Part shown: piece after piece, positions 1-7,180 of the stretch
How positions within the stretch are numbered: position 1 is the stretch's first letter
Layout of the letters: each line of letters starts with the position of its first letter
Assembly: GCA_024408695.1 (NCBI GenBank)
Contig: JAKSUU010000025.1
Coordinates: 1 to 10,238 of the forward strand
DNA: 10,238 nucleotides
Origin: Coriobacteriales bacterium
Lineage (GTDB): Bacteria; Actinomycetota; Coriobacteriia; Coriobacteriales; QAMH01
Reading direction: 5' to 3'
Notes under the pieces: generated by a model
Databases searched by the model: none
The model's input: only the letters and a program-made list of their open reading frames with translations
Told to the model about the DNA's origin: nothing
Made by a program: the position numbers and the translations under genes

Positions 1-468
1 ACCTACAACTTTTTTTTTTTTTTTTCCAGTTAAAGAATGTTTTAATGTTTCAATTATAGGAATGCCTCCACCAACACTTGCTTCAAAGGCGATTTCAGTT
101 TGATTGGCTTCTGCTGCATGAAATAGCTCTTTACCTTTAGTAGAAACAAGTGCTTTATTAGCAGTAACAACGTGTTTGCCTGCATTTAATGCATCCATAC
201 AAACATCATAAGCAGCCGTTGTTCCTCCAATAAGTTCAACTACAATATCAATTTCTGGGTCATCAATTATATCTTTGTAGCTAAAGCAAATCTTATCTTC
301 AGATACACCAGCAGCAAGGATACGTTCTTTTGTGCGAGATGTAACTTTAGCTAGTTCTAAACTAACACCAAGTTTATTAGCAAAATCTTTAGTATGCGTC
401 TTTAAAATTTCAATTAAACCTGTGCCAACAGTTCCACAGCCAACAAGACCTAGCTTAATAGTTTTCAT
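1..468 (-). CDS. hom: Homoserine dehydrogenase, N-terminal part (cut by window edge)
   Basis: NAD(P)-dependent reduction of aspartate semialdehyde to homoserine, the branch point towards threonine and methionine; cytoplasmic. The 156 visible codons cover the Rossmann nucleotide-binding domain and the start of the catalytic domain. A GxGxxG motif (G10-C-G-T-V-G15) is followed by the VELIGG segment near 77-82, TANKAL at 102-107 with the expected catalytic Lys105, and EASVGGGIPII at 129-139. The family usually runs to about 400-440 residues, so the C-terminal part lies outside the window. Two ATGs are adjacent (471 and 468). I chose 468 because the AGGAGG ribosome binding site at 473-478 leaves only 1 nt before the first ATG but 4 nt before the second. 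The gene follows lysA by 15 nt, so the two are co-transcribed. Residues 149-153 are five lysines from a 16-A run; the frame is kept and VVG follows as expected. Identification is firm. Confidence 0.94.
   Translation of the reverse strand, partial: MKTIKLGLVGCGTVGTGLIEILKTHTKDFANKLGVSLELAKVTSRTKERILAAGVSEDKICFSYKDIIDDPEIDIVVELIGGTTAAYDVCMDALNAGKHVVTANKALVSTKGKELFHAAEANQTEIAFEASVGGGIPIIETLKHSLTGKKKKKVVG
10..25 (-). repeat. A16 homopolymer run inside hom
   Basis: Sixteen consecutive T on the plus strand, that is A on the coding strand. They supply the last base of a Gly codon plus five AAA codons (residues 149-153). Reading through gives GKKKKKVVG, the same length as the usual family segment of the type GNKIxxVVG, so the gene stays in frame. 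A run this long is a likely site of polymerase slippage and of sequencing error. Confidence 0.95.
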
Positions 469-472
469 CATG

Positions 473-478
473 CCTCCT
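473..478 (-). promoter_or_regulatory. Shine-Dalgarno site of hom
   Basis: A perfect AGGAGG on the coding strand, 4 nt before the ATG at 468 and 1 nt before the ATG at 471. It favours the inner start. It lies in the 15 nt gap after the lysA stop codon. Confidence 0.8.
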
Positions 479-483
479 AAATC

Positions 484-1842
484 TTAATAAATATCACGTG
501 CGAGTAAATCGCCATAACTTTCGCGTCTAACAATAACACGCATCTTTCCATCTTTAACCATTACAATACCAGGTCGAACCTGTTTATTATAATTACTTGC
601 CATTTCATTGCAATATGCACCCGTGCCTAATACACAGATGATTTCACCCATTTTTGTTTGCTGAAGTGGTGAATTTTTAACAATTACATCTCCACTTTCG
701 CAATGTTTACCAACTACATCGCAAATTGTATCGCGAGGTTGAGTTGCACGATTTACTACAAAAGCTTCGTATTTTGATTCATAAAGTGCTGTACGAATGT
801 TGTCTGTCATGCCACCGTCGACAGCTACATATGTGCAAATTCAAGGAATCGTTTTTACAGAACCTACAGTATACAGTGTGATTCCTGCATTAGATAGAAT
901 TGAACGGCCTGGCTCAACAATTAAATGCGGAAGAGGATAGTCATATCGAGCTGCACAATGTTTAACAGCTGATGTAATAACATGGGCATATTCTTCTATA
1001 CTTGAGTTCTGGTCGTAAATGGTATATTTAATACCAAGACCGCCACCTAGATCAAGATCGCGAGCAACGAAATCAAAATCACGCCTAACATCTTCCATAA
1101 ATGCAAACATTACCTCAATTGCCTCTTTATAAGAACTAAGTTCAAAAATTTGTGAGCCAATATGGCAATGAAAACCAGTAAGTTCAAGGTTTTCGAGTTC
1201 AAGGGCTTCTTTTATAGCTTCATATGCCGCACCATTGCGTATATTAAAACCAAATTTACTGTCTTCATTAGCAGTTTGAATATAAGAATGGGTATCTGCT
1301 TCGATGCCTGGACAAATTCGTAAAATTATTTTTTGAACCGCACCTTTTATTTGAGCATAATCATTGATTTTATGCAGCTCTTCAATTGTGTCGACAACAA
1401 AACATGCAACGTGAGCATCAATGGCTTCTGCAATTTCTTTGTGCGATTTATTGTTGCCTTGCATAAATATACGCTCTACAGGAAAACTCGCTGCCTTTGC
1501 AATTGCAAGTTCTCCTCCACCCGCAACATCAATACCAGCTCCGCATTCTGCAACAATTTTATCCATTACAACGCTGCAGAATGCTTTAGCAGCATAAACT
1601 ATGCTAGAGTTTTCATATTCTTTTTTAAAACATGACACATATTGCGTTAACTGATGACGAATATGATTTTCATCATAAACATAGAGAGCGGTTTCATGAT
1701 TTTCAACAATATCGAGCAGATCAATGCCATCAAGTAAAACACGCTGCCCATCCACACTCATAGACATGGGGGCCACGCTTAACAAATCATGAATTGTTAG
1801 ATTATCAGGAATAACATGTTCTCTATTTGGAGCAATGGACAT
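484..1842 (-). pseudogene. lysA: Diaminopimelate decarboxylase with one in-frame TGA
   Basis: PLP enzyme that converts meso-diaminopimelate to lysine, the last step of lysine synthesis. The full frame is 452 codons, usual or slightly long for the family. The fold-III alanine-racemase-like barrel carries Lys86 (YAAKAF) as the likely Schiff-base lysine, FHCHIGSQ at 224-231, GGGLG at 266-270 and the phosphate-binding EPGRS at 310-314. The C-terminal beta domain carries the catalytic CESGD (Cys381) and GAYC (Tyr410). Codon 334 is TGA (841-843), between KTIP and ICTYVAVDGGMTDN, where relatives have Gly. Both halves are in the same frame, so this is a single GGA-to-TGA change, not a frameshift. Termination there would remove Cys381 and Tyr410, which the active site needs, so the 333-residue product should be inactive. 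The start at 1842 has GTGAGG 5 nt upstream. The gene lies 18 nt after argS and 15 nt before hom. It could be a recent pseudogene, a read-through gene or a sequence error; the family is certain. Confidence 0.9.
841..843 (-). other. In-frame TGA at a conserved glycine codon of lysA
   Basis: The coding strand reads CCT TGA ATT; one G-to-T change from CCT GGA ATT would give the family's P-G-I/V. Codons before and after keep the same frame and full similarity to LysA. No other gene in the window has an internal TGA: argS (574 aa), pcrA (785 aa), ppaC and the ABC genes are all open, which argues against a genome-wide change of code. Confidence 0.93.
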
Positions 1843-1847
1843 AAAAA

Positions 1848-1853
1848 CCTCAC
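1848..1853 (-). promoter_or_regulatory. Ribosome binding site of lysA
   Basis: GTGAGG on the coding strand, 5 nt before the ATG at 1842 and within the 18 nt spacer after the argS stop. It supports the long start with about 45 residues ahead of the DLLDIVENHETALYVYDE segment. Confidence 0.65.
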
Positions 1854-1860
1854 TTTATAG

Positions 1861-3585
1861 TTACATTTTATTTGGAGCGCTAACGCCTAAAAGACTAAGG
1901 CAACTTTTAAGAACAATCTGAGTTGCTTTTGCTACAACCATTCTTGCCTGAGCAAGTTCTGCCTTTTCGCCAATGATGTGACAGTCTGTATAAAACTTAT
2001 GAAATTTTTGCGCTAGAGTTTGTGCATAATGCGTGAGTCTAAATGGAGCCATATCGCGTGCGCAACTTTCAACAATTTCGCTAAATTCACTAATTATTTT
2101 TGCAAGTTCAAGTTCACTTTCGTGTTGCAATGAAGCTAAACTTGCAAGTTGCAAGTTATCAAAGTCAACAGTTATACCCTCTTGTTCGCATTTATTAAGC
2201 ATGCTGCAAATGCGTGCATGAGCATATTGAACATAATAAACAGGATTAGAGGAATCTTGTAATTTTGCTTTTTCTATGTCACAATCAATTGCTTGATCGG
2301 TTGAATTCATAAGCATCAAAAATCGTGTAGCATCAACACCCACTTCTTCTACTAGCTCTTCAAATGTGACCATCTCCCCTGTTCGTTTGGACATTCTAAC
2401 AGGCTGTCCATCTCGAAGCAAATTCACAAGTTGACCAATAATTACTTCTGGCTGACCAGGGTGATCAAAAACAGCACCAACAGATTGAATGCGCTTCACA
2501 TAACCGTGATGGTCGGCACCCAAAATGTCGATACAACGGTCAAAGCCACGGTCAAACTTGTTTTTATGATATGCAATATCTGGAGCAAAATAGGTATATG
2601 CACCATCGCTTTTAACAAGCACACGGTCTTTGTCATCGCCAAATTCTGTGGTTTTAAAGAATTTTGCGTTATCGTTTATGTAGATCAAACCGCGACTGTC
2701 AATTTCATCGATGGTCAAATCAATTGCATTTTTATCATTTGTATCTTTTTTATAAAGATTAGTTTCGCTAAACCAAACATCAAATTCAAGACCAAAATTA
2801 CTAAGCACTGTTTTGATTTTGTTTAGAACAATTTCATAGCTTTTTTGTCGAAAATCTGTTATTTGGTCGTCATTATTTAAATCAATGTTAATGACGTTGC
2901 CTTCTTTGTAAAAAATCCCGGCAATATCAACAACATAAAGACCACCGTAGCAATCTTTAGGCAGCTCCTCACGATATTTTTGTGAATTTTGATAAATATA
3001 TTCAATTGCTTCATCTAAAGTCTTGCCGTCATTCACAAGGCTTTGAATTTGCATATAACGATACATTACAGATATCGCAAAAATATTCATCTGATTGCCT
3101 GCATCGTTAATGTAGAACTCTCTTGTTACATCAAAGCCACAAAAATCCATTACGCGTGCCAAACTGTCTCCAAGCGATGCCCAACGACCATGCCCTATAT
3201 GCATAGGACCTGTAGGATTTGCAGAAACAAACTCAATGTCTACCTTTTTGCCTTTTCCAAGGTCTGATTTTGCATACTGTTCACCCTGCCCTACAACATC
3301 AAAAAAGGTTTTTTGATGGGCTAAATTGCTTAAAGTAACGTTAATAAAACCAGGACCTGCGATTTCTATCTTTTCTACATACTCGCTTTGAGCAAAATTA
3401 TCAACTATACCTTCAGCAATTTCACGAGGATTTTTAGACAATGCTTTAGCAAGTCTCAAAGCATCTACACAAGCCCAGTCACCGTGACTCGCATCTTTAG
3501 GGCGTTCTATATTTGGATGATATTCGCCTGAATCAAATGCGCTGTTAAACGCATCTTGAAATAAATCTGTAATAATTTGTTTCAT
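1861..3585 (-). CDS. argS: Arginyl-tRNA synthetase
   Basis: Class I aminoacyl-tRNA synthetase that charges tRNA-Arg with arginine using ATP, releasing AMP and PPi; cytoplasmic and essential. The 574 residues fit the family. An N-terminal Arg-tRNA-synthetase-specific domain (about 1-100, with GPGFINV at 77-83) precedes the Rossmann catalytic core. The core carries SANPTGPMHIGHGR (HIGH at 129-132), FYINDAGNQ at 157-165, GADHHGYVKR at 356-365 and the KMSKS-equivalent RMSKRTG at 397-403. The C-terminal helical anticodon-binding (DALR-type) domain begins near NPVYYVQYAHARI at 447-459. The start at 3585 is supported by AGGAT about 10 nt upstream, a site that overlaps the ppaC stop; the two genes are 8 nt apart. 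It is the middle gene of the ppaC-argS-lysA-hom operon. All core motifs are intact. Confidence 0.97.
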   Translation of the reverse strand: MKQIITDLFQDAFNSAFDSGEYHPNIERPKDASHGDWACVDALRLAKALSKNPREIAEGIVDNFAQSEYVEKIEIAGPGFINVTLSNLAHQKTFFDVVGQGEQYAKSDLGKGKKVDIEFVSANPTGPMHIGHGRWASLGDSLARVMDFCGFDVTREFYINDAGNQMNIFAISVMYRYMQIQSLVNDGKTLDEAIEYIYQNSQKYREELPKDCYGGLYVVDIAGIFYKEGNVINIDLNNDDQITDFRQKSYEIVLNKIKTVLSNFGLEFDVWFSETNLYKKDTNDKNAIDLTIDEIDSRGLIYINDNAKFFKTTEFGDDKDRVLVKSDGAYTYFAPDIAYHKNKFDRGFDRCIDILGADHHGYVKRIQSVGAVFDHPGQPEVIIGQLVNLLRDGQPVRMSKRTGEMVTFEELVEEVGVDATRFLMLMNSTDQAIDCDIEKAKLQDSSNPVYYVQYAHARICSMLNKCEQEGITVDFDNLQLASLASLQHESELELAKIISEFSEIVESCARDMAPFRLTHYAQTLAQKFHKFYTDCHIIGEKAELAQARMVVAKATQIVLKSCLSLLGVSAPNKM

Positions 3586-3593
3586 GTTAAAGA

Positions 3594-4523
3594 CTATCCT
3601 GCAAAGTCAATTAATGTGGCAGCAACTTGTTTTTTACGCGAAAGCACACCTGGCATCCAAGGAGCATCCCCTTTAAGGTCAATATTAAATGCTTGTTCTA
3701 TAAAAGACAAATCGCCACTGCAGATAAAATAAGATCCTTCTTTAATAATATCGGTAAGCATAAAAAGGCAAACATCATAACCTTTATCCTGCTGTAAAGC
3801 ATCAATTGCAGTCTTTATTTCGGCACACTTGTTCATCATTTCATCTGCATCAACAGTTTCAAATTGAGCAATCCAAGCCTTTGTTCCGCCAAAATTGAAT
3901 TCTTTTGAGTCACGACTAATAACATCGGCAATAGGAATCTCGAGGTCGTTTCCGCGACTTTTAAAGATCTTCATACCAAATTCAACTGGATCTAAACCCT
4001 GATGTTCGCAAATATGTGCAACGATATCTTTATCATCTTGTGTTGTTGTGGGCGACTTTAAAATAACTGTATCTGTTAAAATTGCACTTAAAAGGCAGGT
4101 TGCAATTTCAGCACTTGGATGAATGCCATAAGAAGCATATAGTTGAAAAACAATTGAAGCAGTAGAACCTAAAGGTAAATTCATAAAAAAGATTGGATTT
4201 GCGGTTTGCAAATCGGCAATTCTGTGATGATCTACAACTTCTACAACTTCAGCTTTTTCAATGCCATCAACCGCTTGTGCAATTTCATTATGATCAACTA
4301 AAATGACCTTTTGACCTTCATCAACGTGGTCGATGAGCATGGGGAGTTCATCATGAACATATTCATCAAAAATCATCTTTGTTTCTAGCGGAGCATCACC
4401 CAAACGACAAGCAATATATTCATTGTTTTCATCGACTTGATTTTTGAGGTTTGCGTAAGTATATGCGGCCATACAAGAGTCATTATCTGGATTTTTATGA
4501 CCTACAACAATAATTTTAGACAT
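3594..4523 (-). CDS. ppaC: Manganese-dependent inorganic pyrophosphatase (family II, DHH type)
   Basis: Hydrolyses pyrophosphate to two phosphates in the cytoplasm, pulling tRNA charging and nucleic-acid synthesis forward. The 309 residues match the compact two-domain family II enzyme, without the CBS-domain insert seen in some regulated members. The N-terminal DHH domain has VGHKNPDNDS at 7-16 (His9, Asp13, Asp15), DHN at 77-79, DHHR at 98-101 and LTDT at 150-153, all metal-binding motifs of the family. The DHHA2 domain ends with the substrate-binding SRKKQ at 295-299. I start at ATG 4523: AAAGG lies 7 nt upstream, and the longer in-frame TTG at 4538 sits directly against that site, so it cannot be the start used by it. 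The gene leads the operon, with a 163 nt gap and a candidate promoter upstream and argS 8 nt downstream. Confidence 0.96.
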   Translation of the reverse strand: MSKIIVVGHKNPDNDSCMAAYTYANLKNQVDENNEYIACRLGDAPLETKMIFDEYVHDELPMLIDHVDEGQKVILVDHNEIAQAVDGIEKAEVVEVVDHHRIADLQTANPIFFMNLPLGSTASIVFQLYASYGIHPSAEIATCLLSAILTDTVILKSPTTTQDDKDIVAHICEHQGLDPVEFGMKIFKSRGNDLEIPIADVISRDSKEFNFGGTKAWIAQFETVDADEMMNKCAEIKTAIDALQQDKGYDVCLFMLTDIIKEGSYFICSGDLSFIEQAFNIDLKGDAPWMPGVLSRKKQVAATLIDFAG

Positions 4524-4574
4524 GTATTTTCCTTTCAAAATGTGAAAATTTTCGCAATTAATTATTTTATCGCA

Positions 4575-4604
4575 AATATAGAATATAGTGCGAAGATTTG
4601 TTAA
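4575..4604 (-). promoter_or_regulatory. Candidate sigma-70-type promoter for ppaC-argS-lysA-hom
   Basis: On the minus strand TTAACA (4599-4604) and TATATT (4575-4580) are separated by 18 nt, about 50 nt upstream of the ppaC start. Both boxes are close to the TTGACA/TATAAT consensus. This is the only sizeable gap before a four-gene run. The region is AT-rich, so chance matches are common. Confidence 0.4.
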
Positions 4605-4686
4605 AAGCGAGTAAAAATTACGCGATTATCGACAGTCACTCCAAAGATAAAGAACAAACATAACAGTTGCTTTAAGCTTTAGCGTT

Positions 4687-7044
4687 TTATGATAATTTAA
4701 CAATTGGTGCATAACCCTTAAGTAAATGTTTAGGCTTTTTGAACTCATCAAATTGGACAGTAATTTGATCTGCCTCAACAGCAGTAACATAGCCGATTCC
4801 AAAGGTTTTATGATTTACTTTGTCGCCCACTGCATAAGTTTGGGTAGCTGCACTTGCATATGCATCATCGGCAACCGATGTGTTTTTATTGATATTTGAC
4901 TGCTGAGATTTCTTTTTACTTGATTTAATCTCATCAATAATTGATGTGTGATAAACTGCAGATGAACTATGTACATTAGGGTTTGATTTTGTATTGCTAG
5001 AACCAAATCCGTATGTTGCAGTTGACCTGTCTCCCCTTTTTTCTAGTCCACTAATATTTAAACCGGCACTTCCTACTCCATCAAATTCTACTAGTTGAGC
5101 AGGTACTTCAGCTACAAAACGCGAAGGCAAGTTATAAGTTTTATTACCAAATGTTCTTCTTACCTGAGCATAAGTCAAATACAGGCGCTTTCGAGCTCTT
5201 GTTACGGCAACAAAAGCAAGGCGTCTTTCTTCTTCTAAACCACCATCATTTATGCTATTTACATGAGGAAATATTGATTCTTCAAGCCCACAGACAAATA
5301 CATTATCAAATTCAAGGCCTTTAGCGCTATGAACAGTCATAAATGTTACTGCTGAGCTGTCGTCTTCATCAAAATTATCAAGATCTGTTCTTAAAGACAA
5401 CCATTCCAGGAAATTATGTAAATTAATTTCATTTTCTTGTAAATTACTGAAATCCTTAGGTAAAATTGGATTATCCGGATGCGAATGTTCAGTTACATAA
5501 TCTGATACTACATTAATAAATTCACTCAAATTTTCTAGACGCGATACGCTATCTCTTTCTTCTTTTTCTTTATAATATGAGCTTAAGTGCGAATTTTTTA
5601 TGACATAATCAACAAAATCAATTAAAGTTTTAAATTTTTCTTCATTACTTTCTAAAAGCATAAAAAAATCTTTTAGGGATTTTTTGATGATGTCTTTGCA
5701 TGATGATTGTTCCGCATAAATTTTGGCAGCATCAATAAAACAAATTTGCTTTTCATTCTGTATTTTTTTAATTGCATTTTGTGTAACTTTGCCAATTTTT
5801 CGTGCTGGCTTATTTATTACTCTAAGTGCACAAATATCATTTTGTGGATTATCAATAAGTTTTAGATAGGCTATAACATCGCGAATTTCTTCTCGGTCAA
5901 AAAAGTTTGTGCCACCAACAATTTTATAAGGAACACCTGCTCGCAAAAACATATCTTCGAGCATGCGTGATTGTGCATTTGTTCTGTAAAAAACCGCAAC
6001 ATCCTTATTTTTAACTCCAAGTTCGTGCAGTTTTTCAATTTGGCTTGCAATGTATCTTGCTTCTTCTCTATCATCACTTGCACTGTAGATTTTAATTTTG
6101 TCGCCATCACTCAACGCCGAAAACAAAGTTTTGTTTTTACGATTGATATTATTAGAAATGATAGCATTTGATGCTTTTAAAATGTTATTTGTAGAGCGAT
6201 AATTTTGCTCAAGATAAATTACTTTTGCATCTTCCCAATCGTTTTCAAACTCTAAAATATTTCGAATATCTGCACCACGCCAAGAGTAAATGGACTGGTC
6301 ATCATCACCTACAACCATAATGTTTCGATGATATAAAGCAATTTGTTTGGCAATTTCATATTGTGCCAAATTAGTATCTTGATACTCGTCAATCAATACA
6401 TATTTAAATTGCTTTCCATATTTTTCTGCAACATAAGGGTTTTCTTTAAATAATTTTACAGTTAAAACCAACAAATCGTCAAAATCCAAGCAATTTGAAA
6501 CTTTGAGCTGCTGCTGATATTGATAATAAATGTCACTAATTATTCCATGATAATAATCACTGGCTTGCTGTGCATAAGTATCTTCATCAATTAAATTATT
6601 TTTTGCCTTAGAAATTGCAGTTATAACCGTTTTTTCTGTTATTTGATTTGTAGAAATATTAAGCGTATCCATTGCTTCTTTAATAGCTTTTTTTTTTTTT
6701 TTTTCACTATGTATAGAAAAGTTATTATCATAATTTAAATAATTGGCGTAGCGTGGTAAAATCTTTACTAATTTTGGTTGAAAAGTGTTAATCCACATAC
6801 CGTTGACGTTGTAAGATAGCGCTTTTTCAATTCTTTGTTTCATCTCTTTTGTAGCTTTATTCGTAAAGGTCAAAGCTAAAATATTGCTTGGTGAAACATT
6901 TAAATCTTTAACAAGGTGAACAATGCGGTTAGTTAAAACACGGGTTTTACCACTACCCGCACCAGCAATTACGAGTAGTGGACCATTAACATAATTAACT
7001 GCTTCAATTTGTCTATCGTTTAGTTTGAATTCGTCTTTTGCCAT
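4687..7044 (-). CDS. pcrA: ATP-dependent DNA helicase, PcrA/UvrD family
   Basis: Superfamily 1A 3'-5' helicase of nucleotide-excision and replication repair; it also strips recombinase and works with RNA polymerase. The 785 residues are slightly longer than a standard PcrA (about 720-740). Visible motifs: Q-motif LNDRQIEAV (8-16), Walker A GAGSGKT (28-34), motif Ia ALTFTNKAT (57-65), motif II LIDEYQDTN (217-225), motif III GDDDQSIYSWRGA (246-258), motif IV LEQNYRST (278-285), motif V TVHSAKGLEFD (570-580) and motif VI EEERRLAFVAVTRAR (604-618). A low-complexity Ser/Asn/Lys linker (about 665-735) leads to a Tudor-like C-terminal domain, VGDKVNHKTFGIGYV at 739-753, the RNA-polymerase-binding type seen in PcrA. 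Two oddities lie close together: motif Ib (87-95) reads NTFQPKLVK instead of TFHS followed by V-R, and an A17 run encodes five lysines at 115-119. No clear Shine-Dalgarno precedes the ATG at 7044. Family assignment is certain. Confidence 0.96.
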   Translation of the reverse strand: MAKDEFKLNDRQIEAVNYVNGPLLVIAGAGSGKTRVLTNRIVHLVKDLNVSPSNILALTFTNKATKEMKQRIEKALSYNVNGMWINTFQPKLVKILPRYANYLNYDNNFSIHSEKKKKKAIKEAMDTLNISTNQITEKTVITAISKAKNNLIDEDTYAQQASDYYHGIISDIYYQYQQQLKVSNCLDFDDLLVLTVKLFKENPYVAEKYGKQFKYVLIDEYQDTNLAQYEIAKQIALYHRNIMVVGDDDQSIYSWRGADIRNILEFENDWEDAKVIYLEQNYRSTNNILKASNAIISNNINRKNKTLFSALSDGDKIKIYSASDDREEARYIASQIEKLHELGVKNKDVAVFYRTNAQSRMLEDMFLRAGVPYKIVGGTNFFDREEIRDVIAYLKLIDNPQNDICALRVINKPARKIGKVTQNAIKKIQNEKQICFIDAAKIYAEQSSCKDIIKKSLKDFFMLLESNEEKFKTLIDFVDYVIKNSHLSSYYKEKEERDSVSRLENLSEFINVVSDYVTEHSHPDNPILPKDFSNLQENEINLHNFLEWLSLRTDLDNFDEDDSSAVTFMTVHSAKGLEFDNVFVCGLEESIFPHVNSINDGGLEEERRLAFVAVTRARKRLYLTYAQVRRTFGNKTYNLPSRFVAEVPAQLVEFDGVGSAGLNISGLEKRGDRSTATYGFGSSNTKSNPNVHSSSAVYHTSIIDEIKSSKKKSQQSNINKNTSVADDAYASAATQTYAVGDKVNHKTFGIGYVTAVEADQITVQFDEFKKPKHLLKGYAPIVKLS
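6688..6704 (-). repeat. A17 homopolymer run inside pcrA
   Basis: Seventeen consecutive T on the plus strand (A on the coding strand). They encode the end of a Glu codon and five Lys (residues 115-119) and leave the frame intact. In an ungapped match to PcrA from memory, the run covers the position of a DPTDQ-type segment at the edge of domain 1A/1B. With the A16 in hom, these are by far the two longest homopolymers in the window; the next longest is about 7. Confidence 0.95.
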
Positions 7045-7099
7045 GTTTAATAAAAATAAGGTCTAAAAAAATTTTATTACAAAAAATAAAACAAAAAAT

Positions 7100-7129
7100 A
7101 TTAAATTTTAGATGTTAATTTTCAGGCAA
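7100..7129 (-). promoter_or_regulatory. Possible pcrA promoter
   Basis: TTGCCT (7124-7129) and TTTAAT (7100-7105) on the minus strand are 18 nt apart, with about 55 nt of AT-rich leader before the pcrA ATG. The match is modest and the composition makes chance hits likely. It is offered because pcrA follows a different operon across a 136 nt gap. Confidence 0.25.
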
Positions 7130-7163
7130 AATTTATTGAAATTTCAATAAATTTATTGAAATT
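7129..7163 (-). terminator. Overlapping AT-rich palindromes after the ABC operon
   Basis: Two perfect inverted repeats overlap: 7129-7154 (26 nt) and 7140-7163 (24 nt). They arise from three copies of a 13 nt unit (ATTTATTGAAATT) in alternating orientation, at 7131-7143, 7140-7152 (inverted) and 7151-7163. They lie about 20 nt past the stop of the ATPase gene. On the minus strand either could form a hairpin followed by a short T-rich stretch, so they may end the ABC transcript. Stems are almost all A-T, so a protein-binding operator for pcrA or a bidirectional weak terminator is also possible. Confidence 0.45.
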
Positions 7164-7180
7164 GAATAGTAGAGAGAAAT

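Noticed and set aside
841..843. TGA as selenocysteine
   Set aside because: The family has Gly, not Cys, at this position, and I see no convincing SECIS-like hairpin directly downstream on the coding strand.
841..843. Genome-wide recoding of TGA to glycine (code 25)
   Set aside because: argS, pcrA, ppaC and the ABC genes together cover well over 2000 codons with no internal TGA, whereas genomes using code 25 have many.
484..1842. lysA as two genes or a frameshifted gene
   Set aside because: Both parts are in exactly the same frame (codon positions match from 1842 to 484). Only the TGA separates them, and the ATG at 810 is a conserved internal Met of the DGGMTDN motif.
1333..2826. Plus-strand open frames of 60-130 codons opposite lysA and argS
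   Set aside because: They are antisense to strongly conserved genes, rich in Cys, Phe and Ile as expected of shadow frames, and lack ribosome binding sites.
4524..4538. Longer ppaC start at TTG 4538
   Set aside because: The TTG directly abuts the AAAGG ribosome binding site. The ATG at 4523 has correct spacing and begins the conserved SKIIVVGHKNPD segment.
4607..4623. Hairpin with GCG/CGC ends after pcrA as a terminator
   Set aside because: Only three G-C pairs form, with a bulge and a very short A-T stem. The T-rich tail overlaps the candidate ppaC -35 box. Too weak to call.
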